Below, in pieces: positions 18,751 through 26,568 of a stretch of 36,029 nt of DNA (within the stretch, counting starts at the first letter, position 1; every line of letters starts with the position of its first letter). Source of the stretch: JAAZNO01 sp964508025 (lineage in GTDB: Bacteria > Chloroflexota > Anaerolineae > B4-G1 > SLSP01). The position numbers were made by a program, and so were the translations under genes. The notes below the pieces were generated by a model that made no database searches, had not been told where the DNA came from, and saw only the letters and a list, made by a program, of their open reading frames with translations. The DNA lies in assembly GCA_964508025.1 (NCBI GenBank), contig CAZDSF010000041.1, positions 1 through 36,029 of the forward strand, read 5' to 3'.

Positions 18751-18764
18751 CCACCTCCTTTCTC
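18751..18764 (-). promoter_or_regulatory. Orphan Shine-Dalgarno element in the oppA leader (STAB-SD-like)
   Basis: The minus strand reads GAGAAAGGAGGTGG, close to the full complement of the 16S rRNA 3' end. It lies 82 bases upstream of the oppA ATG, which has its own ribosome site. Only a 6-codon GTG frame follows it. Known stabilising SD elements bind ribosomes to protect mRNA; that role here is inferred. The rest of the 218-base spacer 18669-18886 shows no gene. Confidence 0.5.
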
Positions 18765-18886
18765 TTCAGACCAGGCGTGGAAAAGATCTTCGAGACCACG
18801 CCCCCAAAATACACCTGCGTTCACACTAGCCTACACAAAACAACGGCTTTACAGCACTTTATGGGAGAAAGTCTTACTTGCTTACT

Positions 18887-20368
18887 TCAGTCCAGTTCTC
18901 CCACCAACACCCGCAACAAACGCGCTGTATGCTCAAGCGTCTCCGCCAGCGGCGCGCCCTGCCACAATGAACGATAGATCATATCTTGTAATACCCGCGA
19001 AAGCTGCATGTAGTTCACCACTTGCGGGCGCAACCGTGCATGACGCAGCAGCGGCACAATCAACGCCAGCCAGGGATGTTGAGAGGAGATCAACCGCGCG
19101 TTGACCTCATGATAGGGCGAGATTTGCAGATTATCGGTGCAGAACTCAGCGGAAAAGTCAACACTCACCGCCAGCTTCAAAATCTCGAAGCTGAGCTCGT
19201 GATTGGGAGATTGCTCCATAATTGCCCAACTGGTGCCCCCCAAAGAACAAGTCATGGGCGTCTCCAAGGTGGGGCGTGGCGCCGGCGCAAACCCCAGATG
19301 CGCGCTCACCTCCCGCTCATCATCCCAATCGCTATCTTCTTGAATGCGCGGCCATTCATACGTGCCCCCCAGGATCATCGGCACCACGCCCTGCGAAAGC
19401 AACGGCGGGAAATCCCACCAGGGGGTATCCGCCATGTTGGGCGGCAGATGTTGCCGGCGTTGTAATGTGATCTCACGCAGAAAACGCAGCGCCTCCTGCA
19501 AGCCCGGCAACAAGGTGCGTAAAGCTCCCGCGCCCAGATCCGCGCCGCTGGCTTCGGCGCCCCAGACAAAGGGCACCAGCAAATTGATCGTGGCCTCGCC
19601 GCCCAGTTCGCTCACGGGAAACGCCGTCACATACTGATGCCCAAAACGCCGCTTCACCTCTGGGCGTGCGAAATAATCCAACAGCGTCAGCCACTCAGCC
19701 CACGTGCGCGGCGGCGCCAAACCCTCTTGCTCGAACCAGTCCCGCCGATACCACAGCCCTGTTACATCCGTCTGTACGGGCAGACCGTACAGCCGTCCAT
19801 CCATCTCGTTGCCCTGATACACCAACGGCTCCAGCCCCTCGCACAGGCGCCGCGTCCAACGCGCATCCAATGAATCCGGGGATGTGAGATACCCACCCGA
19901 TGCGTAATCGAAGATCCAGACGTAATCCATCGGCGCAATATCGGGCGCTTTGCCCTGCGCCACCATGCGCCGTAGCACCCGATGGAAATCGTTGCGGGAA
20001 GAGATGGTGGATTCGATGCGCACGCGCTGATCGGGGTGCAACTGATTCCAGAGATAGACCGCCTGCTCCAACGTTGCCAGCCAGCGAATATCATGATGGG
20101 CCACCAGACGCAAGCTGGTTTGCTCTTCCATCTCCGCATTGATATGCGCCACGAACGTGCCCTGCCCCGCCCGCCGGTAGATGTAACCCTCGCGCGCCAG
20201 ATCCGTCAGCGCGCGCCGCACAGGCGCTCGACTTACATGATGCAGCTCACACAGCTCCATTTCCGTAGGCAGCCGGTCTCCGGGGCGGAGGTCTCCAACC
20301 TCAATCAGCTCTTTGAAATAACACGTCAGCTGATAGTAGATCGGAATCGGTGAATTGCGGTCTATCAT
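18887..20368 (-). CDS. GntR-type HTH regulator fused to a family 1 solute-binding-protein domain
   Basis: The 493-residue protein begins with a GntR winged helix (residues 4-74: PIPIYYQL ... RPGDRLPTEMEL ... VSRAPVRRALTDLAREGYIYRRAGQGTFV). The C-terminal domain is not the usual UTRA or FCD effector domain. Residues ~85-490 resemble an SBP_bac_1 (MalE-like) sugar-binding protein (APDIAPMDYVWIFDYASGGYL, MDGRLYGLPVQTDVTGLWYRRDWFEQEGL). There is no signal peptide, so it should act in the cytoplasm as a sugar-sensing regulator. The start at 20368 places the HTH at the N terminus and has AGAGGA nearby; the frame extends to 20398. It lies between GH65/CE7 genes and a complete ABC importer, which are likely targets, and it has its own promoter with repeated sites. 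Confidence 0.9.
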   Translation of the reverse strand: MIDRNSPIPIYYQLTCYFKELIEVGDLRPGDRLPTEMELCELHHVSRAPVRRALTDLAREGYIYRRAGQGTFVAHINAEMEEQTSLRLVAHHDIRWLATLEQAVYLWNQLHPDQRVRIESTISSRNDFHRVLRRMVAQGKAPDIAPMDYVWIFDYASGGYLTSPDSLDARWTRRLCEGLEPLVYQGNEMDGRLYGLPVQTDVTGLWYRRDWFEQEGLAPPRTWAEWLTLLDYFARPEVKRRFGHQYVTAFPVSELGGEATINLLVPFVWGAEASGADLGAGALRTLLPGLQEALRFLREITLQRRQHLPPNMADTPWWDFPPLLSQGVVPMILGGTYEWPRIQEDSDWDDEREVSAHLGFAPAPRPTLETPMTCSLGGTSWAIMEQSPNHELSFEILKLAVSVDFSAEFCTDNLQISPYHEVNARLISSQHPWLALIVPLLRHARLRPQVVNYMQLSRVLQDMIYRSLWQGAPLAETLEHTARLLRVLVGELD

Positions 20369-20377
20369 TGTCCTCTT

Positions 20378-20444
20378 TTGGTATAACATGAGGCACATTG
20401 GTATAATGTTGTTACATTGTAATCCAAAAACGGTTCTTTGTCAA
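20378..20444 (-). promoter_or_regulatory. Promoter and candidate operators of the GntR-fusion gene
   Basis: On the minus strand TTGACA (20444-20439) and TACAAT (20421-20416) are separated by exactly 17 bases, a near-consensus sigma70 promoter. The palindrome TTACATTGTAA (20412-20422) overlaps the -10 box. Just downstream, TTGGTATAA occurs twice on the plus strand (20378-20386 and 20398-20406) at 20-base spacing, about two helical turns. This placement suits autorepression by the encoded regulator; that is inference. Confidence 0.68.
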
Positions 20445-20472
20445 GAGCTTTGAGGGGGTTTTGTAACGGAGC

Positions 20473-20504
20473 GAATTCCCGGCCTCCCCTCATATCTGGA
20501 ATTC
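20473..20504 (-). other. Inverted repeat after the GH65 gene
   Basis: GAATTCC (20473-20479) and GGAATTC (20498-20504) form a 7-bp stem with an 18-base loop, 31 bases past the GH65 stop. There is no T run. It could be a weak terminator before the GntR-gene promoter, or chance. Confidence 0.3.
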
Positions 20505-20535
20505 AATACCACCAGCGCCGCATCGAAGCAAGCAT

Positions 20536-22692
20536 CTAAGCGCGCAGATCGAAGTCGTGAACCTGACCGCGATAGTGCAAGCGGAATCGCAGGCGCGTCC
20601 ACCCCTGGGGCAAGCGCGGCGTCGCCGTCAGCCCCTCATCAGTGAGGCGAATTCCGCCAAAGCCGAAGACCACCGCCTGCCAGATGCCGCCCGCCGTAGC
20701 CGCGTGGATGCCTTCGTGAGCATTGCCGCGCACATCCTGAAGATCGGTGCGCGCGGAGTGGATGAAGTGCCGGTACGCAGTCTCCACATCGCCCTGCCGC
20801 GCTGCCAACGCCGCCTGGATAGCCGGCCCCAGCGAGGAGCCATACGTGAGATCGGTGCGCGGCGTGTAGTAGTCCCAGTTGCGCTTGATCGTCGCAGCAT
20901 CGTACTCAGCTTCTAGCAAATACAGCAGCATCAACACATCGGGCTGCTTGAGAATCTGGTAGCCCTGCGTCTCCTCGATGCCCAACAGAAATTGCAGCGA
21001 TTTGGTGCGCGGCTCGTAATCCGCCAGATCTACCGATTTCAGTCCAAAGAAGCCCTCAAATTGCTCAATCAGCCCGGTTTCTGCATTCATCGGAATGAAC
21101 ATACGGGCGATAACCTCGCGCCAGTGCGCCAACCGCGCCGGATTCAGATCCAAGGCGCGTTCCAACTCTGCTGCTTTGGCCGGCGCGTGCGCGTGCAGCC
21201 AATCGAAAACTTCCAACGCGGTCTGGAGATTCCACACCGCCATGCGGTTAGTATAGGCGCTGTTGTTGACGTGGTCATGGTATTCATCCGGGCCGATCAC
21301 GTCGTTGATCTCGTAGCGCTCTCTGTCCGCATGCCACTCGGCGCGCGATCCCCAGAAGCGCGCCGTATCGAGGAGGATTTCCGCACCAAAATCGCGCATG
21401 AAGGCATCATCGCCGGCGGCGCGCCAGTATTGCATCACGGCATGTGCCACATCCGCGGTGATGTGCAACTCGATGTCGCCGCACCAGATGCGGATCAAGC
21501 CGCCTTCAGGACCGGGCACCCATCGCGGCGTGGTCTCGTCGCCGGTGGCAGCGCTCTCCCAGGCGAACATCGCCCCCTCGTAGCCGTTCTCCTGCGCCTT
21601 GCGCCGCGCCCCTGGCAGCGTGTGATAGCGATAGTGCAACATATTGCGCGCCAGTTCCGGGCGCATAAAGGTGAAGAAAGGCAGCATGAAGATTTCCGTA
21701 TCCCAGAACACGTGCCCGCGATAGCCCCAGCCGCTCAGCGCCTTAGCCGGGATGCTCACCCGGTCATCATTGCGCGGCGCGGCAATCAACAGCTGGAAGA
21801 GACTGTAGCGCAACGCCAGGTCGGCCTCGTCGTCGCCCTCGATGCTAACGTCGGCGGATTCCCACTCGGCAGCCCAGGCGATGGCATTGGCAGCGCGCAA
21901 CACCTCGTATCCCGCAGCGATGGCGGTTTCCAGCTTGTAGCTCGCCGCTGCGCGGACATCCGGCACATCCCGCGCGGTGTAGACGGCAACGAGCTTATCC
22001 GCCACGAGCGTCTGCCCCGGCACAACTTCAGCCGATGCAACCAGCGTCGGCATCCAGTCGCAGTCCTGCATAGACAGCGTTGCGGCGGCGCCGGAAACAT
22101 GCAAATGCGCCGCCATCCCTAGAGCCTGCTTGGAAGCGCGCGTTTGCAGCTCCAGATAGACGCTGGACGCATCGAGCCGGCTCTGATCGCGCCATTCCCA
22201 GTGCAACAGCCCGGTGTTCTCCACGAAACCGGGCAGGCCCGCGCGCAGCTCCACCGGCCCCGAAAAATCCACCGAGGTGAGCCGGCAACGCACGCCGAGG
22301 ACGTGTTCATCCGCAAGGCTGGCGAAACGCTCAAAAGCGATGTCCACGGTATGTCCGGCGGGACTGCGCCAGCGCACGGTGCGGCTGAGCACACCCGTCG
22401 CCAGATCCAACTCGCGCCGGTAAGCCAGCACCGCGCCGCGTTCCATGCGGAAGCGCTCGCCGCCAATCACCACGACGGAGTGGATCCAGTTCGGCGCATT
22501 GACCAGCTCGGTGTGGACGATGGGCGTATCATCGAAAAGCCCGTGGATCAACGTCATCGCCTGCTCGCCGGGATAGCCCTCCTCGAAGGCGCCGCGCGTC
22601 CCCAGATACCCGTTGCCGATGGTAAACACCGTCTCCTTGTGATGTAAAGCCTGTGGATCGAAAGTCTCTTCAATGATATAACGATTGTTCAT
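20536..22692 (-). CDS. GH65 family glycoside phosphorylase (maltose/kojibiose/trehalose type)
   Basis: The 718-residue protein has a normal GH65 length. An N-terminal beta-sandwich opens with the family start (NGYLGTRGAFEEGYPG). An alpha/alpha barrel follows with SGWGYRGHVFWDTEIFMLPFF and the catalytic acid Glu470 in DVIGPDEYHDHVNNSAYTN. The phosphate-site region is around KQPDVLMLLYLL and TYGSSLGP, and a small C-terminal beta domain ends the protein. These enzymes cleave alpha-linked disaccharides with phosphate, giving beta-glucose 1-phosphate in the cytoplasm; a few members are hydrolases. The exact disaccharide cannot be told by eye. There is no signal peptide. The gene starts 45 bases after the CE7 esterase gene, with GAGG near the ATG, and probably shares its transcript. 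Confidence 0.93.
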   Translation of the reverse strand: MNNRYIIEETFDPQALHHKETVFTIGNGYLGTRGAFEEGYPGEQAMTLIHGLFDDTPIVHTELVNAPNWIHSVVVIGGERFRMERGAVLAYRRELDLATGVLSRTVRWRSPAGHTVDIAFERFASLADEHVLGVRCRLTSVDFSGPVELRAGLPGFVENTGLLHWEWRDQSRLDASSVYLELQTRASKQALGMAAHLHVSGAAATLSMQDCDWMPTLVASAEVVPGQTLVADKLVAVYTARDVPDVRAAASYKLETAIAAGYEVLRAANAIAWAAEWESADVSIEGDDEADLALRYSLFQLLIAAPRNDDRVSIPAKALSGWGYRGHVFWDTEIFMLPFFTFMRPELARNMLHYRYHTLPGARRKAQENGYEGAMFAWESAATGDETTPRWVPGPEGGLIRIWCGDIELHITADVAHAVMQYWRAAGDDAFMRDFGAEILLDTARFWGSRAEWHADRERYEINDVIGPDEYHDHVNNSAYTNRMAVWNLQTALEVFDWLHAHAPAKAAELERALDLNPARLAHWREVIARMFIPMNAETGLIEQFEGFFGLKSVDLADYEPRTKSLQFLLGIEETQGYQILKQPDVLMLLYLLEAEYDAATIKRNWDYYTPRTDLTYGSSLGPAIQAALAARQGDVETAYRHFIHSARTDLQDVRGNAHEGIHAATAGGIWQAVVFGFGGIRLTDEGLTATPRLPQGWTRLRFRLHYRGQVHDFDLRA

Positions 22693-22702
22693 GGTAGACC
22701 TC

Positions 22703-22737
22703 TTTCGAGTAGTGAATTTTGAGTTGCGAGTTGCGAG
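22703..22737. repeat. 7-base-period array before the GH65 gene
   Basis: The spacer between the esterase stop (22738) and the GH65 ribosome site is almost wholly five heptads of the type TTGCGAG, including two identical neighbours (22724-22737). The array ends a few bases before the GH65 ribosome site. Confidence 0.75.
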
Positions 22738-23715
22738 TCATGCCCACAGCGCGTTGAGAAAGCGAATCTGCTCCAGGGTGTGATGTCCGCCGCCGCCTTC
22801 GTGCTGGTTGAAGGGCCAAATACGGATGTCCTTGGGGCCAGCGTAGGTATTGTAGGCGGCGTAGACCGTCGAAGGCGGGCATACGTCATCCATCAGCCCC
22901 ACGGAGAAAAGGGCCGGCGCCTTGGCGCGCGCCGCAAAACTCACGCCATCGAAGTACGCCAACGTGCGAAAGACCGTTTCCGCCTTGTCGCGGTGCGTCT
23001 TGCAGTAGCGCGTGAGCTCGTGGTAGGGATCCCTATCCGTAATCTCCACGGCGCGGTGATAGTGGCACAGGAAAGGGACATCGGGCAACGCCGCCGCCAC
23101 ATCGGGGACAAGGCCGCTGACCGCGAGCGTGATCCCCCCACCCTGGCTGCCGCCGGCAATCGCCGTGCGCGTCGCGTCCACCGCCGGATGCGCGCAGGCC
23201 GTTTCCACAGCGCGCACGGCGTCGGTGAAGACGCGGCGGTAGTAGTAGGCGCGCGGATCGAGGATGCCCTGCGTCATAAAGCCGGGATGGTGCGGCGAGA
23301 CCCCTTCAGGCGCGATGTCGGGCGTGTCGCCCTGCCGCCACGCGCTACCCTGTCCGCGCGTGTCCATCACCAGATGCGCGAAGCCGACGCTGCTCCACAA
23401 CAACCAATCCGTGGGGAAGCCGCGCCCGCCGCCGTAGCCGATGTATTCGACGACACAGGGCAGCGGGCCAGAGCGCTCGCGCGGTAGGAGCAGCCAGCCC
23501 TTGATGGGCTGGCCCTGATAGCCGGCGAAGGTTATGTCGAAAGTCTCCACGCGCCGCAGGCCAAAATCCACCGCCTCGAAGCGCGGCGCGAGGGGGAAAG
23601 CGCGCGTCTCCGCGAGCGTCGCCTGCCAGAAAGCGTCGAAATCCGGCGGCTCCTCACGTGATGGACGATAGGCTTGCAAAGCATCCAGAGGCATGTCGAA
23701 ATAGGCCATCGGCAT
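22738..23715 (-). CDS. CE7 family acetyl esterase (acetylxylan esterase / cephalosporin-C deacetylase type)
   Basis: A 325-residue cytoplasmic alpha/beta hydrolase with all CE7 marks: RGQ (120-122), the nucleophile motif GGSQGGG with Ser190, Asp276 in GLMDDVCPP and His305 in NQHEGGG. The family removes acetyl groups from short sugars such as acetylated xylo-oligosaccharides and from some antibiotics. No signal peptide is seen, so it would act on oligosaccharides after import, consistent with a transporter operon nearby. The start at 23715 has GAAAGGAG about 4 bases upstream. It leads the probable transcript esterase-GH65. Confidence 0.95.
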   Translation of the reverse strand: MPMAYFDMPLDALQAYRPSREEPPDFDAFWQATLAETRAFPLAPRFEAVDFGLRRVETFDITFAGYQGQPIKGWLLLPRERSGPLPCVVEYIGYGGGRGFPTDWLLWSSVGFAHLVMDTRGQGSAWRQGDTPDIAPEGVSPHHPGFMTQGILDPRAYYYRRVFTDAVRAVETACAHPAVDATRTAIAGGSQGGGITLAVSGLVPDVAAALPDVPFLCHYHRAVEITDRDPYHELTRYCKTHRDKAETVFRTLAYFDGVSFAARAKAPALFSVGLMDDVCPPSTVYAAYNTYAGPKDIRIWPFNQHEGGGGHHTLEQIRFLNALWA

Positions 23716-23729
23716 TTGCTCCTTTCAAA

Positions 23730-23757
23730 ATCATGAAGGATGAAGGCGGAAGGATGA
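23730..23757. repeat. 7-base-period array before the esterase gene
   Basis: Four heptads on the plus strand, type AGGATGA, with AGGCGGA as the third. The array ends 5 bases before the esterase ribosome site. The same unit in the same orientation relative to its gene occurs at 34538-34572. Confidence 0.75.
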
Positions 23758-23802
23758 AAATCTCCGCACACTCTCCCTGCCGTGATTTTCGTTGATCGTT
23801 GG

Positions 23803-23883
23803 TGTGTTACAACCACAAAGATGCTGACCGCCCTCTGAGCATCCAATCCGCCAAAAGTGTAACACATTTCAGCCGGCTGACAA
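23803..23883 (-). promoter_or_regulatory. Candidate esterase-GH65 promoter with paired inverted sites
   Basis: On the minus strand TTGTCA (23883-23878) and TACACT (23861-23856) are 16 bases apart. The site TGTAACACA (23858-23866) overlaps this -10 box. Its exact inverse TGTGTTACA lies at 23803-23811. Between them GATGCT (23820-23825) and AGCATC (23838-23843) form a nested smaller inverted repeat. The GTTACA core also appears in the GntR-gene promoter, so the GntR fusion is a candidate binder; that is inference. Confidence 0.45.
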
Positions 23884-23904
23884 AATGGATATCCCAAATG
23901 TCAA

Positions 23905-23933
23905 TTGACATCTCCTGAAGGGTAGTATAATAT
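23905..23933 (+). promoter_or_regulatory. Candidate promoter toward the plus-strand opp operon
   Basis: TTGACA (23905-23910) is followed by TATAAT after 15 bases or TAATAT after 17 (23928-23933). The -35 lies in a perfect 12-base palindrome, TGTCAATTGACA (23899-23910). If used, it gives a leader of about 550 bases before the first ATG at 24490. Confidence 0.42.
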
Positions 23934-24450
23934 AAACGTAGTGCTTCTAAGGGATTCGATTAGACAGCAGGACACACGATACTTCGAGTAGATTGAACTT
24001 GAGATGAACCAGCAATCGCTTCGCGCCGCCCATCCCGCATTCGGTGCGCCCTCCTCGGCCCGCCGATGCCCGTTCCTGGCGCGCGCCCATCGCATCCGCG
24101 AATTTCATCTCCACTCGCCTCCCTGATCGCTACGGCTCCCCTGCGTAGCTGCCGGCCGTTCAACATCAACACAGTGGATTCCCCGACAGCGAACGGATTC
24201 CCGGCTATGGCAGTGCATAGTATGGTTACTGTACAGTCAACCGTCTGCTGGTGCCGCGTCGCCCCCCATATTGTGTCGAAGGCGCGCGACACCCATAATT
24301 CCAATAACAGGGTCTCGTTCGGATTGCATCTTCCGCAGCTATTGTTAGGGTTGTCAAATGGCAGTGAGATTTCACGCCATCATGACAAAAAAATAGCAGC
24401 AGGAGTACGAACGGAAGTTTGCGTTGCGTATGTCACGCAAGATATTTTTA
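23934..24450 (+). other. Long gene-free leader region with several inverted repeats
   Basis: I see no convincing gene here: short open frames lack ribosome sites and family-like sequence. Inverted repeats include ACTGTACAGT (24228-24237, flanked by GGTT and AACC), GTGTCG/CGACAC around 24275-24295, a nested element at 24351-24388 with outer arms TTGTCA and TGACAA, and TTGCGT/ACGCAA (24424-24440), close to the operon's ribosome site. They could be operators or leader RNA structure. Confidence 0.45.
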
Positions 24451-24471
24451 GATTCGCGATTTGAGATCTTT
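24451..24471. repeat. 7-base-period array before the plus-strand opp operon
   Basis: Three heptads beginning with GAT (GATTCGC type) run directly into the ribosome site GGAGGAG at 24472-24478. It is short, but it has the same layout as the other arrays. Confidence 0.5.
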
Positions 24472-24489
24472 GGAGGAGCAGGAACGCGC

Positions 24490-25500
24490 ATGACAGAATC
24501 ACAAACAACATCGGCTTCACAGCATCTATTGGAAGTCAAGAACCTGGTGACGCAATTCCACACCGAGGATGGCATCGTTCACGCAGTCAACGGTATCTCG
24601 TACACGATGGATGAAGGCGATACCCTGGGCGTCGTGGGCGAAAGCGGCTGCGGCAAGAGCGTCCATGCGCTCTCCATCATGCGCCTGATCCCCAACCCGC
24701 CGGGCAAAATCGTGGGCGGCGAAATCTTCTTCCACGGTCGGGATTTGCTCAGACTATCTGAAGATGACATGCGCCGGGTGCGCGGCGCGGAGATCGCCAT
24801 GATCTTCCAGGATCCTATGACCTCGCTCAATCCGGTGCTGACTGTGGGATTCCAGGTCATGGAGGCGCTCAAGCTGCATCAGGGGATGGATGAGAAAATT
24901 GCCCGCGCCCGCGCCGAGGAACTGCTGGTCCTGGTGGGCATCCCCGAAGCCCGCCAACGGCTGGATGATTACCCGCATCAGTTCTCCGGCGGGATGCGGC
25001 AGCGCGCGATGATTGCCATGGGGCTTTCCTGTAACCCCAGCCTGCTGATCGCCGATGAACCTACGACCGCGTTGGATGTCACCATCCAGGCGCAGATTGT
25101 GGATCTGGTGAAGCGGCTTCAGGAGAAGATTGGCATGGCGGTCATCTGGATCACCCATGATCTGGGCGTAGTTGCTGGGATGGCGCGCCGCGTCAATGTG
25201 ATGTACGCCGGCAGCATCATCGAATCCGGCCCGGTGAAAGAGATCTACGGCAATCCGCGCCACCCCTACACGGTGGGATTGCTCGGCTCGCTGCCCAGTA
25301 TTGCGGGCAAGCGCGCGCAACGCCTGTATTCCATCAAGGGCGAGCCGCCGGACTTGCTGGGGCTGCCCCAGGGCTGCCCCTTCGCGCCGCGTTGCGCCTT
25401 CCGCGTCGAACGCTGCGCCTTCGAGACGCCCGTCCTCGAAGCCGTCGGGCCGCAGCATATCGCCGCGTGCTGGGAAAAAGAAAATGTGAGGAGAAACTAA
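24490..25500 (+). CDS. Opp/Dpp-type ABC transporter ATPase (D subunit), second system
   Basis: The 336-residue ATPase has Walker A GESGCGKSV, Q loop IFQDPMTSLNPV, signature FSGGMRQRAM, Walker B LIADEPTTALD and H-loop WITHDLGVVAG. The C-terminal Cys-rich tail (CPFAPRCAFRVERC) is the oligopeptide-type extension. The ATG at 24490 has GGAGGAG 11 bases upstream; a longer frame from 24424 starts inside the leader repeats. It is the first gene of D-F-A-B-C, an order different from the minus-strand system, so this is not a recent duplicate block. Confidence 0.94.
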   Translation: MTESQTTSASQHLLEVKNLVTQFHTEDGIVHAVNGISYTMDEGDTLGVVGESGCGKSVHALSIMRLIPNPPGKIVGGEIFFHGRDLLRLSEDDMRRVRGAEIAMIFQDPMTSLNPVLTVGFQVMEALKLHQGMDEKIARARAEELLVLVGIPEARQRLDDYPHQFSGGMRQRAMIAMGLSCNPSLLIADEPTTALDVTIQAQIVDLVKRLQEKIGMAVIWITHDLGVVAGMARRVNVMYAGSIIESGPVKEIYGNPRHPYTVGLLGSLPSIAGKRAQRLYSIKGEPPDLLGLPQGCPFAPRCAFRVERCAFETPVLEAVGPQHIAACWEKENVRRN

Positions 25501-26525
25501 TGATGAGCGCCGCCCCAACCACCCCATCCGCCCAAACCGATACGCGCGAGATTGTGCTGCGCGTCGAGAACCTGAAGAAGTATTTTCCCATCCGCCGGGG
25601 CATCTTCCAGACCCATGTTGGCGATGTCAAAGCCGTGGATGGCGTCAGCTTCGATGTCCATCGGGGCGAGACCCTCGGTTTGGTGGGCGAAAGCGGCTGC
25701 GGGAAAACGACCACGGGCCGCACGATCATCCGCCTGTACGAACCAACCGCCGGGCGCGTGGATTTCCTCGGCACAGATATGGCAACGCTCAAGGGCGAGG
25801 CGCTGCGGCAGATGCGGCAGAGAATGCAGATGATCTTCCAGGATCCCTACGCCTCGTTGAACCCACGCATGAGCGTCTTCCGCATCGTGGGCGAGCCGCT
25901 GGAAGTGTTCCACATCGCCGCCGGCGAGGAACGCAAGGAGCGGGTGGCGGAATTGCTGGAGCTGGTGGGTCTGAACCCCGACTTCATGCGCCGTTATCCG
26001 CACGAGTTCTCCGGCGGACAGCGGCAACGCATCGGCCTGGCGCGCTCTCTGGCGCTCAACCCCGATCTCATCATCTGCGATGAACCGATTTCGGCGCTGG
26101 ATGTCTCCATCCAGGCGCAGGTGGTCAACCTGCTGGAAGATCTTCAGGAGAAGCTGGGGCTGACCTACGTCTTCATTGCGCACGATCTGAGCATGGTGCG
26201 CCACATCAGCAACCGCATCGCGGTGATGTACCTCGGCAAGATCATGGAGATCACCGATCGGGACACGCTGTATTGCAATCCGCTACACCCGTATACCCAA
26301 GCGCTGCTCTCGGCAGTACCGGTGCCCGATCCCGTCATCGAGGAGAAGCGCCAACGCATCATCCTCGAAGGCGATTTACCCAGCCCAGCCCATCCGCCCA
26401 AGGGCTGCAACTTCAACACGCGCTGCCCCAAGGCTTTCGATACATGCTTCGATGTGGAGCCGGACATCCTTGAGGTTGCGCCGCGCCACTTCTGCGCTTG
26501 TCATCTGGTCAAACGTGAGCTGTGA
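25500..26525 (+). CDS. Opp/Dpp-type ABC transporter ATPase (F subunit), second system
   Basis: About 341 residues, with Walker A GESGCGKTTTGRT, Q loop IFQDPYASLNPRM, signature FSGGQRQR, Walker B IICDEPISALD and H-loop IAHDLSMVRH. The Cys-containing C-terminal tail is present. The start overlaps the preceding stop (TAATGATG), with GAGGAG about 6 bases upstream. The ATG at 25503 is equally possible. The overlap indicates translational coupling with the D subunit. Confidence 0.94.
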   Translation: MMSAAPTTPSAQTDTREIVLRVENLKKYFPIRRGIFQTHVGDVKAVDGVSFDVHRGETLGLVGESGCGKTTTGRTIIRLYEPTAGRVDFLGTDMATLKGEALRQMRQRMQMIFQDPYASLNPRMSVFRIVGEPLEVFHIAAGEERKERVAELLELVGLNPDFMRRYPHEFSGGQRQRIGLARSLALNPDLIICDEPISALDVSIQAQVVNLLEDLQEKLGLTYVFIAHDLSMVRHISNRIAVMYLGKIMEITDRDTLYCNPLHPYTQALLSAVPVPDPVIEEKRQRIILEGDLPSPAHPPKGCNFNTRCPKAFDTCFDVEPDILEVAPRHFCACHLVKREL

Positions 26526-26568
26526 ACACATAGTTGTGATGGTGTGCATTGTCTGAGGTAACAGAAAC

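Noticed and set aside
22703..22737. Heptad arrays as CRISPR or VNTR
   Set aside because: Units are 7 bases without spacers, far shorter than CRISPR repeats. Units also vary within an array, unlike a simple VNTR.
24004..24126. A 40-codon frame starting MNQQSLRAAH
   Set aside because: There is no Shine-Dalgarno, the composition is biased, and nothing supports translation.
24066..24464. Possible 132-codon gene in the divergent control region
   Set aside because: There is no ribosome site, no recognisable family, and the frame crosses several inverted repeats and the heptad array.
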